A stretch of 64,000 bases of DNA from positions 124,001 through 188,000 of the forward strand of contig JAXJZF010000002.1 of the NCBI GenBank assembly GCA_036306585.1. Reading direction: 5' to 3'. The notes beneath the pieces are model-generated. The model worked only from the letters and a program-made list of their open reading frames with translations, searched no databases and was not told the origin of the DNA. Both the position numbers and the translations under genes were made by a program. The stretch comes from Aphodovivens sp036306585. GTDB taxonomy: Bacteria; Actinomycetota; Coriobacteriia; Coriobacteriales; Eggerthellaceae. This document shows, in pieces, positions 33,697 to 43,520 of the stretch (position 1 is the stretch's first letter; each line of letters opens with the position of its first letter).

Positions 33697-34755
33697 ATGC
33701 GAGACAAGCTCGAGAAGATCATCAAAGCTTACGAAGAACTGCAGGCCAAGATGGGCGACCCCGAGGTGCTTTCGCATCAGAAGGAATACAACCGCCTGGC
33801 GAAGGAATACGCTGATCAGGGTCCGCTGGTGAAGAAGGCGCGCGAGTTCGTGCAGGCCGAAGACGATCTGGCGGCGGCAAAGGAGATGCTCTCCGACCCC
33901 GACATGAAGGAATTCGCCCAGGAGGAGATCGCCGGCATCGAGGCACGCCTGCCCCAGCTGGAAGAGGACATCAAGTTCATGCTTATTCCTGCCGACCCGG
34001 CTGACGAGAAGGACATCATCGTGGAGATCCGCGCGGCGGCGGGCGGCGACGAGGCCGCTATCTTCGCGGGCGATCTGTACAAGATGTACGAGCGCTTCGC
34101 CCAGTCCCAGGGCTGGAAGACCGAGACGATGGACGTGTCGCCTTCCGAGGCTGGCGGCTACAAGGAGATCCAATTCAAGGTCAAGGGCGATAAGGTGTAC
34201 TCCATCATGAAGTTCGAAAGCGGCGTCCATCGCGTGCAGCGCGTGCCCAAGACTGAAAGCCAGGGCCGTATCCACACATCCACGGCAACCGTCGCCGTGT
34301 TGCCCGAGGCCGATGAGATCGACGTTGAGATCAACGAGAACGACCTGCGCATCGACGTGTACCGCGCCGGCGGACCGGGTGGACAGTGCGTCAATACCAC
34401 CGACTCCGCCGTGCGCATCACGCACCTTCCCACAGGCCTGGTGGTTCAGTCGCAGGATCAGAAGAGCCAGCTTCAGAACAAGATCGCGGCGATGGCCGTT
34501 TTGCGCGCGCGTCTCTACGAGAAGATGCTGGCTGAGCAACAGGCCGCCGAAGGCGCCGAGCGCCTGGCGCAGATCGGCTCGGGCGACCGCTCCGAGAAGA
34601 TCCGCACTTACAATGCCCCGCAGGACCGAGTGACCGACCACCGCATCGGATTCAACTCCACGTACAACAGCGTGCTTCTGGGCGACGGTTTGGGGGAGGT
34701 CATCACGGCGTTGCAGGCGGCCGATCGCGCTCGCAAGCTTGAACAGGCCGTTTAG
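33697..34755 (+). CDS. prfA: Peptide chain release factor 1
   Basis: 352 aa, reads UAA and UAG. The GGQ loop is at 228-230 (GGPGGQCVNTTDSAVRITH) and the anticodon-like PxT is PKT at 184-186 (QRVPKTESQGRIH), as in RF1 rather than the SPF of RF2. ATG 33697 is chosen because AAGAGA lies 6 bases before it and MRDKLEKI matches family starts; in-frame ATGs at 33670 and 33682 are alternatives with poorer spacing. Upstream TATACT near 33629 may be the -10. Followed by prmC, the enzyme that methylates the glutamine of GGQ, so the pair is functional. Confidence 0.95.
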   Translation: MRDKLEKIIKAYEELQAKMGDPEVLSHQKEYNRLAKEYADQGPLVKKAREFVQAEDDLAAAKEMLSDPDMKEFAQEEIAGIEARLPQLEEDIKFMLIPADPADEKDIIVEIRAAAGGDEAAIFAGDLYKMYERFAQSQGWKTETMDVSPSEAGGYKEIQFKVKGDKVYSIMKFESGVHRVQRVPKTESQGRIHTSTATVAVLPEADEIDVEINENDLRIDVYRAGGPGGQCVNTTDSAVRITHLPTGLVVQSQDQKSQLQNKIAAMAVLRARLYEKMLAEQQAAEGAERLAQIGSGDRSEKIRTYNAPQDRVTDHRIGFNSTYNSVLLGDGLGEVITALQAADRARKLEQAV

Positions 34756-34773
34756 CTCGGTCTGCATGTTCCG

Positions 34774-34800
34774 CGAGGCCCTTTCCAGGGCCTCGTTTCT
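34774..34800 (+). terminator. Hairpin terminator between prfA and prmC
   Basis: 9-bp stem CGAGGCCCT/AGGGCCTCG with TTCC loop followed by TTTCTTATT. It lies between two genes of one functional pair, so it may be leaky and lower prmC expression. Confidence 0.65.
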
Positions 34801-34829
34801 TATTGGGCAAGAATTCCGAAGGGGGCGTT

Positions 34830-35936
34830 GTGGGCGAAGGCGATGAGATCTGGACGGTGAAGCGCGCGCTCGATTGGGTGCAAGGTTATCTTCAGCGCAA
34901 GGGCGACGAAAACCCGCGCGTGTCGTCGGAGTGGCTGGTATCGGAGGCAAGCGGCCTCAAGCGCATCGACCTGTACCTGAATCCCGACCGCCCCTTGGAA
35001 CGCGCCGAGCTCGACGTGCTGCACGATTACGTGGCGCGTCGCGGCGCTGGCGAGCCGCTGCAGTACATCACGGGCGAAGCTCCTTTTCGCTATCTTTCCG
35101 TGAAGGTGCGCCCCGGCGTGCTCATCCCGCGGCCCGAGACCGAGGTACTGGTGAGCGAAGCGTTGGCGACCTTGCCCTCTGCGTCGAAACGTGACGCTCA
35201 ATGGAACGCCGAAGCAGCGGCTCAGGAGACCGCTGCCGTGAAGGCGCTGAAGGAGCGCATCGCGGAAGCAGCCGCTGCGCAAGCTGCGGCGAAGCGGCTT
35301 GCGGAACGGGAAGGCCGTCCGGCTTCTGCAGAAGAGGGGTGGCTGACCGCAGTCGATTCGGTCGATTCGGCGGACGAGGCGGCATCGCAGGAGAGCGGGC
35401 TTCCCTGCGCTGAGCCGGAACCGCTTCTGGTCGCCGACATCTGCACCGGCACGGGCTGCATCGCCTGCGCGATCGCCTCCGAGCGACACGATACGCGTGT
35501 GATCGCTGTCGATATCGCGCCCGATGCGGTCGCCCTTGCGCGCGAGAACGCCGAAGCGCTGGGGCTTTCCGATATGGTGAAGGTGATCCAGGGCGATTTG
35601 GGCTTCGCCGTTCCCGAGCGCTATATGGGACGCTTCGACCTTGTGGTTTCCAATCCCCCCTATGTTCCGACATCGGTGCTCGGCGAGATCCCGCGCGAGG
35701 TCGTCGATTTCGAGCCTACGCTGGCGCTTGATGGCGGTCAGGATGGATTGGATCTGTTCCGTCGGCTTGCCCCCTGGGCCGTCCGGGCGTTGAAGCCAGG
35801 GTGCGCTTTCGCATGCGAACTGCACGAAACGCATCTCGACGCTGCGGCGCGCATCGCGCAGGAGTGCGGGTTTTCAGTCACGCGCATCGTTGACGATCTT
35901 GCTGGGCGCCCTCGCGTGCTGGTGTCTCGTCTTTGA
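34830..35936 (+). CDS. prmC: Release factor glutamine N5-methyltransferase PrmC with large insertion
   Basis: 368 aa against about 280 in the family. N-terminal helical domain ends IPRPETEVLV (99-108); the SAM motif DICTGTGC is at 203-210 and the catalytic NPPY at 275-278. Between them lie about 80 extra residues (115-197) rich in Ala, Glu and Ser (for example AEAAAAQAAAKRLAERE), probably a charged helix plus a disordered linker, in frame and without stop. It methylates the GGQ glutamine of RF1/RF2. GTG 34830 follows GAAGGGGG; TTG 34803 is less likely. Confidence 0.9.
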   Translation: MGEGDEIWTVKRALDWVQGYLQRKGDENPRVSSEWLVSEASGLKRIDLYLNPDRPLERAELDVLHDYVARRGAGEPLQYITGEAPFRYLSVKVRPGVLIPRPETEVLVSEALATLPSASKRDAQWNAEAAAQETAAVKALKERIAEAAAAQAAAKRLAEREGRPASAEEGWLTAVDSVDSADEAASQESGLPCAEPEPLLVADICTGTGCIACAIASERHDTRVIAVDIAPDAVALARENAEALGLSDMVKVIQGDLGFAVPERYMGRFDLVVSNPPYVPTSVLGEIPREVVDFEPTLALDGGQDGLDLFRRLAPWAVRALKPGCAFACELHETHLDAAARIAQECGFSVTRIVDDLAGRPRVLVSRL

Positions 35937-35960
35937 TTCGCGTGTTTCTCGCGCTAGAAT
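35933..35960 (+). promoter_or_regulatory. Promoter of the purine nucleoside phosphorylase gene
   Basis: TTGATT (35933-35938), 16-base spacer, TAGAAT (35955-35960), about 50 bases before the gene; the -35 overlaps the prmC stop codon. Confidence 0.6.
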
Positions 35961-36009
35961 TGTTGCTAGACATAATCTGCTATTGGACTAAAACTGAGAG
36001 GAGCTTCCG

Positions 36010-36870
36010 ATGTCCGCAGTAGAAGCCATGCCCAACCAGCTGATCGCCAATCTCGACGAAGCCGCCTCATTCATGAGGGAGCGGTTGGGACAGCGCCAGC
36101 TCGATGCGGGCATCATCTTGGGGTCTGGCCTGGGAACAGTTGCCGAGGGCGTCGAGGATGCGCTGATCGTCCCTTATGGCGAAGTTCCGCATATGAACCG
36201 CTCCACCGTCATCGGGCATGCAGGGCAATTCGTCGTGGGCATCTACGGCGGCAAGCAAGTGATCTGCATGCAGGGTCGCTTGCATGGCTACGAGGGGAAT
36301 GCCCCCCAGGAAGTAGCGTTCCCGGTGTGGTTGATGCATCGCCTCGGTGCGAATACGCTCATCGCGAGCAATGCCGCCGGTGCCATCAACGAATCGTATA
36401 ACGTGGGCGACCTATGCCTGATGACCGATCACATCAACTTCACGGGCCGCAACCCCATCGTGGGACAGGGGCCCAACGAGATCGCCCCGCGTTTCTTCTC
36501 GATGCTGAACTGCTACGATCCCGAGCTGCGCGCACTTGCCCATCGCATCGCCGACGAGCGCGGCGTGAGCGTGCAGGAGGGCGTGTACCTTGGGCTGAAG
36601 GGGCCCAGCTTTGAAACGGCAGCCGAGATCCGCGCATTCCGCGCATGGGGCGCCGATACCGTTGCCATGTCGGTGGTGGAGGAGGTCATCGCCGCACGGC
36701 ATGTGGGCATGCGCGTGCTGGGCATCTCGCTGGTCTCGAACATGGCATGCGGTGTGGGTGATGCCGACCCGTGCAATGACGAGGTATTCGAGACTGCCTT
36801 CCGTGCTGCCGGCGGGTTCGCCCAGGTGGTCGAAGGGGTGTTGGAAGAGCTTCCGCCGTATCGGGGGTAG
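36010..36870 (+). CDS. punA: Purine nucleoside phosphorylase (trimeric PNP family)
   Basis: 286 aa. Cleaves purine nucleosides with phosphate. Phosphate loop GIILGSGLGTVAEGVED, GRLHGYEGNAPQEVAFPVWLM, LIASNAAGAINESYNVGDLCLMTDHINFTGRNP, and GVYLGLKGPSFETAAEIRA with the purine-binding Glu, then LVSNMACG with the Asn that selects 6-oxopurines. The usual MSTVPE is MSVVEE here, a change next to the ribose site. MTA phosphorylases are relatives, but the Asn argues for PNP. GAGAGGAGC fixes the ATG. Confidence 0.9.
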   Translation: MSAVEAMPNQLIANLDEAASFMRERLGQRQLDAGIILGSGLGTVAEGVEDALIVPYGEVPHMNRSTVIGHAGQFVVGIYGGKQVICMQGRLHGYEGNAPQEVAFPVWLMHRLGANTLIASNAAGAINESYNVGDLCLMTDHINFTGRNPIVGQGPNEIAPRFFSMLNCYDPELRALAHRIADERGVSVQEGVYLGLKGPSFETAAEIRAFRAWGADTVAMSVVEEVIAARHVGMRVLGISLVSNMACGVGDADPCNDEVFETAFRAAGGFAQVVEGVLEELPPYRG

Positions 36871-37050
36871 GCGCCGTCTGTCGTAACCGGTCGAGCGTCG
36901 ATGGTATATTGCATTGCGCGCTTCGGCATTGCGGGGCGGCAGCGGGAGACGACGGCTTGGCTATGCGGCGCGTATTAGGCGGATCGATCGGCCTGCGGGC
37001 GCATCGCAAGCGCGTGCAGGCTTTTCTTTATTTAGGCAGGGGGTTTCACG

Positions 37051-37596
37051 ATGGATAATGAAAACGGGGATTTGCGGCTTTCCCGCCAGGCTTTCGAGGG
37101 AATGACGCGCGATCAACTGATCGAGTATGCGGTGGCGTGCTCGAAGAACCTTCTTGCCATCGATGGCACCTGGTTCCAATCCGTCGAACAGGAACAGGGC
37201 ATGGATGCCGCCATGCGCCACGACGAGCGCGCATGGAAACGCTACACCGTAAGCGAGGGCAGGCGCCTGAAGGCGTTCCTGGGTTTGGAGGAGCACCCCG
37301 GCTTGGAAGGGTTGGCGAAAGCGCTGCCGCTGAAGCTGACGGTGCCCTGCAATGATTCCGAAATTCGCTGGGAGGGGGAGGATCTGGTGTTCCGCCTGGT
37401 CACGTGCCGCGTGCAGACTGCACGTGCGCGAAAGAACATGGGATATCATCCCTGCAAGCCGGTGGGCCTCATCGAATACGGCGGTTTCGCGCGCGCCATC
37501 GACGACCGCATTGAATGCACGTGTGAGAGCTGCTATCCGGAAGTGACTGATGAAACTTGCGCCTGCGCGTGGCGCTTTCATTTGAAGGAGGACTAG
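37051..37596 (+). CDS. Cysteine-rich cytosolic protein, DUF6125-like
   Basis: 181 aa. N-terminal helical part (MTRDQLIEYAVACSKNLLAIDGTWFQSVEQEQGMDAAMRHDERAWKR in parts) followed by a beta region and a C-terminal cysteine set (CKPVGLIEYGGFA, CTCESCYPE, CACAWRF) that could bind a metal or cluster. The arrangement resembles DUF6125 proteins common in anaerobes, of unknown function. No signal peptide. AGGGGG precedes the ATG. Stands alone, facing xerD; a G/C-rich imperfect hairpin plus CTTTTCTTTT at about 37615-37655 may end it. Confidence 0.7.
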   Translation: MDNENGDLRLSRQAFEGMTRDQLIEYAVACSKNLLAIDGTWFQSVEQEQGMDAAMRHDERAWKRYTVSEGRRLKAFLGLEEHPGLEGLAKALPLKLTVPCNDSEIRWEGEDLVFRLVTCRVQTARARKNMGYHPCKPVGLIEYGGFARAIDDRIECTCESCYPEVTDETCACAWRFHLKED

Positions 37597-37657
37597 GCCG
37601 AATTGCACGACGAGCCGTGGAGGGCGGGGTAGGGCCTCCCTGCCTTTTCTTTTGCCG

Positions 37658-38596
37658 TTAACCGCGTGGGTGCGCTTGGTGATGCACTTCCTTCAGGCGC
37701 GTCGAGCTCACATGGGTGTAGATCTGCGTGGTGGACAGGCTCGCGTGGCCAAGCATCTCCTGCACGCTGCGCAGGTCTGCGCCGCCGTTCAGCAGGTCGG
37801 TCGCGAAAGTGTGGCGCATGTCATGGGGCGAATAGGTGGTGTCGACGCTGGCTTTTGCCAGCGTGCGCTTGAACATCTTGCGTATGGAATCGGCTGAGTA
37901 GCGCATGCCGCGGTTCGAGACGAAAAACCAGGAAACGTCGGGTTTCTCCTCCAACAGGCGGGGGCGGGCATAGGCTGCATAGCGGCGCAGCGATGCAGCG
38001 GCCATGTCGTGAAGTGGGATGATGCGTTCCTTCGATCCTTTCCCCAGGACCTTCACTTGGCGTTGGTCGAAATCGACGTCATCTTTCTTCAGCCCCGATG
38101 CCTCGGAAATGCGGGCGCCGCAGGCGTAAAGGAGTTCGAGCAGCGCTTGGTCCCGCAGTTCGGCGGCGGCTGATCTCCCCATGCCAGGCCCGGCGGCGGA
38201 GGCCGCATCGGCATGCACGGAGAGGATCCGCGCCATGTCGGCAGGGCTGATGACGCGGGGCAGCTTGCGGCCCGAGCGGGGACCCTGCAGCGCCGCAGTG
38301 GGATCGGTGTCGATGAAGCTGCGGTCCGCGAGCCATCGGAAGAACGATCGTAATGCGGAAAGACGGCGGTTGATGGTCGTGCGGGAATAGTGCGCCTGGT
38401 CGAGCTCGCCGAAGTACCGTCTCATCTGCCGGTGCTCAAGATGCAGCGGATCCGCACCGGCTCGGTCGGTCCAACGCAGGAAATCGGACAGATCCACATG
38501 GTATGCCCGGGCGGTATGGGGCGACAGCCCCCGCTGGGTTTGAAGCGAAGCGCAGAAGTCTTCCGCCAGCTGCGCTGCATCGAGTTGCTCTGCCAC
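37658..38596 (-). CDS. xerD: Site-specific tyrosine recombinase XerC/XerD
   Basis: 312 aa. Full catalytic set: Arg162, Lys186, His258, Arg261, His284 and Tyr293 (GARISE, SPHDMRHTFATDLL, LGHASLSTTQIYTHV). N-terminal core-binding SAM-like domain 1-105. Resolves chromosome dimers at dif. GTG start at 38596 behind AAGGGAT, 6 bases after the trmFO stop. Its housekeeping neighbours argue against an integrase of a mobile element. XerC versus XerD is not decided by sequence alone. Confidence 0.9.
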   Translation of the reverse strand: MAEQLDAAQLAEDFCASLQTQRGLSPHTARAYHVDLSDFLRWTDRAGADPLHLEHRQMRRYFGELDQAHYSRTTINRRLSALRSFFRWLADRSFIDTDPTAALQGPRSGRKLPRVISPADMARILSVHADAASAAGPGMGRSAAAELRDQALLELLYACGARISEASGLKKDDVDFDQRQVKVLGKGSKERIIPLHDMAAASLRRYAAYARPRLLEEKPDVSWFFVSNRGMRYSADSIRKMFKRTLAKASVDTTYSPHDMRHTFATDLLNGGADLRSVQEMLGHASLSTTQIYTHVSSTRLKEVHHQAHPRG

Positions 38597-38602
38597 GGAT
38601 GC

Positions 38603-39976
38603 CTATCCCTTCTGCCGCGCCAGCCCGGCATGTTCGAGCGCATCGGCATAGCCGGCGAGCGCCTTCGCACCGCGGGCGGCATAGGCGGCGTAGCGGTCGC
38701 GCTTGTTGCGCACCGGCGTCTCGAGCGGTGGCATGATGCCGAAGTTCACGTGCGAGGGCTGGTAGTTTTCCGTGAGCGGGCTGGTCGCATAGGCCATCAA
38801 AGCGCCAAACGCCGTTTCCTGCGGTAGAGGCGGGGGAGTGGTGCCGGCTAGCTCGGCGGCGACAGCGATGGCCGTGTGGATGCCCGAGCGGATGGCTTCG
38901 CAGTAGCCCTCGGTGCCGGCGATCTGGCCGGCCACGTAGATGGGGGTTCCCAGCTGCGTGGACGGCACTTTGAATAGAAGGGTCTCGGTGAGCACGCGCG
39001 GTGCGTCCAAGAACGTGTTGCGATGCATCACGCCGTAGCGTGCGAATTCAGCGTTCTCGAGGCCCGGGATCATGCGGAACACGCGGCGCTGCTCGGGGAA
39101 GGTGAGGTTGGTTTGGAAGCCCACCAGGTTGTAGCTTTGCCCCTGCGCGTCCTCGGCGCGCAACTGCAGGGCGGCCCAGGGACGCTTGCCGGTGCGCGGG
39201 TCGGCAAGCCCCACCGGCTTCAGGGTGCCGAAGCGCGGGGCGTCGTGGCCTTTTCTGGCGATTTCCTCGATGGGCTGGCAGGCTTGGAACAGCTCTTTGG
39301 TCTCGAAGTCGCGCATGATCACGCGATTGGCATTCACCAGCTCATCGATGAAGGCGTCGTATTCTTCCTTAGAGAACGGGGCGTTCAAGTAGTCGCCGGC
39401 GTTTTCGGTCGCGTCTTCGTAGCGGCTTTGGCGGAACAGCTTGTCGTGATCCAGGGAGTCGGCCATGACGATGGGCGCCGCCGCGTCGTAGAAAGCGAGG
39501 TGCTCGTGACCGGTGTAGCGGGCGAGGTCGTCGGCGAGCGCGTCGGAAGTCAGCGGGCCGGTCGCAAGGATCACGGCGCGGGCGGCAGCGGCTTCTTCTT
39601 CGAGCGTGCGCGCTTCGCGGCGTTCCAATGCGATGAGCGGGTGATTCTCGACCGCTTCCGTGGCAAGGCGCGAGAATTCCTCGCGGTCGACGGCGAGCGC
39701 CCCTCCTGCAGGGACGGCCGTTTGGCGCGCGAAGTCGTACAGGTGCGATCCCAGCACCTCCAGCTCATTTTTCAGCATGCCCGCCGCGCTGTCCGTCTTG
39801 GTGCTCTTCAGCGAATTCGAGCACACCAATTCCGCCAACCCGTCGGTTTTATGGACGGGCGTGGGCGTTTCGGGGCGCATCTCCACCAGGTGGACGGCGA
39901 TGCCGCGATCCGCCAGTTGCAGGGCCGCTTCGGTCCCGGCGAGACCGGCGCCGATGATTGTGACGAATTCGGTCAT
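38603..39976 (-). CDS. trmFO: Methylenetetrahydrofolate-tRNA-(uracil-5-)-methyltransferase
   Basis: 457 aa FAD- and folate-dependent enzyme making m5U54 in the tRNA T-loop. It shows GAGLAGTEAALQLADRGI (about 9-26), ELVCSNSLKS with the catalytic cysteine region, MRPETPTPVHKT, GHDAPRFGTLKPVGL and HVNFGIMPPL, all hallmarks of TrmFO (GID family). The ATG at 39976 after TAGGAGCAACC is used; upstream in-frame start at 40099 overlaps trmL. Second-last gene of the minus operon ABC-F, trmL, trmFO, xerD. Confidence 0.94.
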   Translation of the reverse strand: MTEFVTIIGAGLAGTEAALQLADRGIAVHLVEMRPETPTPVHKTDGLAELVCSNSLKSTKTDSAAGMLKNELEVLGSHLYDFARQTAVPAGGALAVDREEFSRLATEAVENHPLIALERREARTLEEEAAAARAVILATGPLTSDALADDLARYTGHEHLAFYDAAAPIVMADSLDHDKLFRQSRYEDATENAGDYLNAPFSKEEYDAFIDELVNANRVIMRDFETKELFQACQPIEEIARKGHDAPRFGTLKPVGLADPRTGKRPWAALQLRAEDAQGQSYNLVGFQTNLTFPEQRRVFRMIPGLENAEFARYGVMHRNTFLDAPRVLTETLLFKVPSTQLGTPIYVAGQIAGTEGYCEAIRSGIHTAIAVAAELAGTTPPPLPQETAFGALMAYATSPLTENYQPSHVNFGIMPPLETPVRNKRDRYAAYAARGAKALAGYADALEHAGLARQKG

Positions 39977-39984
39977 GGTTGCTC

Positions 39985-40446
39985 CTAGATGAGTTCGGGG
40001 AACCCCTGTTGCCGGAGCGCCTCGTACAGGCCGATTGCAACAGAGTTGGATAGGTTTAGACTGCGCAGCCCTTTGCGCATGGGAATGCGCACGCAGCAAT
40101 CGGCGAAGCGCTCGAGGGTGGCTGGGTCGATGCCGCGGCTCTCGCGCCCGAACACCAGGTAGGCGTCAGGGCCGTAAGCGACGTCGGAGAACGACTGGCT
40201 GGCATGGCCGGTGAACAGGTGCAGCTCGTCGCCAGTATGCGCTTCGAAAAACGCCTCGGCGCAGGGCCAATGCTCGATATCCACTTCGTTCCAATAATCG
40301 CAGCCGGCGCGTTTCAAGTTGCGTTCGGTTGCGCGGAAGCCCATGGGCTCGACCAAGTGAAGCTTCGCTCCCGTGCAAGCGCAGGTGCGGGCGATGTTGC
40401 CCGTGTTCTGGGGGATCTCCGGTTCGATGAGAACGATATTGAGCAT
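39985..40446 (-). CDS. trmL: tRNA (cytidine(34)-2'-O)-methyltransferase TrmL (SPOUT)
   Basis: 153 aa, typical of TrmL/YibK. Single SPOUT knot domain: MLNIVLIEPEIPQNTGNIARTCACTGAKLHLVEP at the N-terminus, FGRESRGIDPATL in the SAM knot, and RIPMRKGLRSLNLSNSVAIGLYEALRQ at the end. It 2'-O-methylates the wobble base of tRNA-Leu. ATG lies 7 bases after the ABC-F stop; its own stop is 8 bases before trmFO. Confidence 0.93.
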   Translation of the reverse strand: MLNIVLIEPEIPQNTGNIARTCACTGAKLHLVEPMGFRATERNLKRAGCDYWNEVDIEHWPCAEAFFEAHTGDELHLFTGHASQSFSDVAYGPDAYLVFGRESRGIDPATLERFADCCVRIPMRKGLRSLNLSNSVAIGLYEALRQQGFPELI

Positions 40447-40453
40447 GGCGCAC

Positions 40454-42622
<2,169 letters not shown>

Positions 42623-42775
42623 GGTGTCGCATTCGCCTTTCTCTTCCGATTCCAGAAAAATTCCAACCGCTTATGATACCGGATGCAACCGCTTGTAGGG
42701 AAAACAAGAACCGTATCAACATGCCAGCTTCAAAGGAACTATGCTCTATTAAGCAAGGCGTCGAAGGAGGCAACC

Positions 42776-42967
42776 ATGACCATGAATCCCCACACCACCG
42801 CGTCGGGCCTGCGAGCCGAAGCGAAAGCGACCGCACGTGCGCAGGCTGATCAAGGGGGCGTCGCCGCCCGCCGCGCCGACGGAAAGCGCATCATCGGCCC
42901 CGCCGCGCTTCTCAGCGCCGCTTTCATCGTGGCGGTGACCTGCATCGCGAAGGTGTTCTACGACTAG
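42776..42967 (+). CDS. Mini membrane protein (63 aa), unknown function
   Basis: A strong GAAGGAGG site 6 bases before ATG 42776 supports it. Residues 1-38 are polar with alanine and arginine; 39-60 (IIGPAALLSAAFIVAVTCIAKV) form one transmembrane helix. No family recognised. It is divergent from the ABC-F gene and upstream of a tRNA. Confidence 0.6.
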   Translation: MTMNPHTTASGLRAEAKATARAQADQGGVAARRADGKRIIGPAALLSAAFIVAVTCIAKVFYD

Positions 42968-43305
42968 CACGAGCCTTTGCCGCTGCTGCGGGATTGAGCG
43001 GGCAAAACTCGAGCTGTGGATGGTTTTCGGTGATTGGGTTCCTCAACCTCGCCGCACATCATCGAAAAGGCGCCATAACCGTTGCGCGAAATCAACGACG
43101 TGCGATCGTGCGGAAACGGCTTATGCATTTGCGTGCATGCGACCTCCGCTCTTTCGAGCGCGATATGCAAACTGCATTATTAGAATGAATATGGCAGCAT
43201 ATTGCATGCTTGAGCAATTTCAAAAACCTGAAAATAGGTGATTGACGAAGCTTCTGCATCTGCTAAAATACATTTTCGCTGACGCGCAAAGCGCGGGGCA
43301 ATCAT
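42968..43305. other. Intergenic region before tRNA-Val
   Basis: 338 bases, lower in GC than its surroundings, no convincing gene. Its 3' end carries the tRNA-Val promoter. The middle (43119-43210) has several TGCAT/ATGCA-type words (for example TATGCATTTGCGTGCATGC). Short reading frames here lack ribosome sites. Confidence 0.5.
43242..43269 (+). promoter_or_regulatory. Promoter of tRNA-Val
   Basis: TTGACG (43242-43247), 16-base spacer, TAAAAT (43264-43269), 37 bases before the tRNA 5' end. Confidence 0.75.
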
Positions 43306-43380
<75 letters not shown>

Positions 43381-43388
43381 TGAATTCT

Positions 43389-43419
43389 AGGGCCATCGGG
43401 GAAACCCGGTGGCCCTTTT
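43389..43419 (+). terminator. Terminator of tRNA-Val
   Basis: 12-bp stem AGGGCCATCGGG/CCCGGTGGCCCT (one mismatch-like wobble) with GAAA tetraloop, then TTTTG. Confidence 0.82.
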
Positions 43420-43520
43420 GATATCGGTTCGCAACGGAGTGCCCTTTGCGCCAAGCCCGCGTTTGGCCTCGTGCCCCGATAGCCGATCGTATGCGGTTCG
43501 CAGAAGGGAAGCCTGCAGCA

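Noticed and set aside
37658..38596. Tyrosine recombinase as sign of an integrated element
   Set aside because: It is a housekeeping-size Xer protein in an operon with trmFO and trmL, with no att repeats, phage or conjugation genes.
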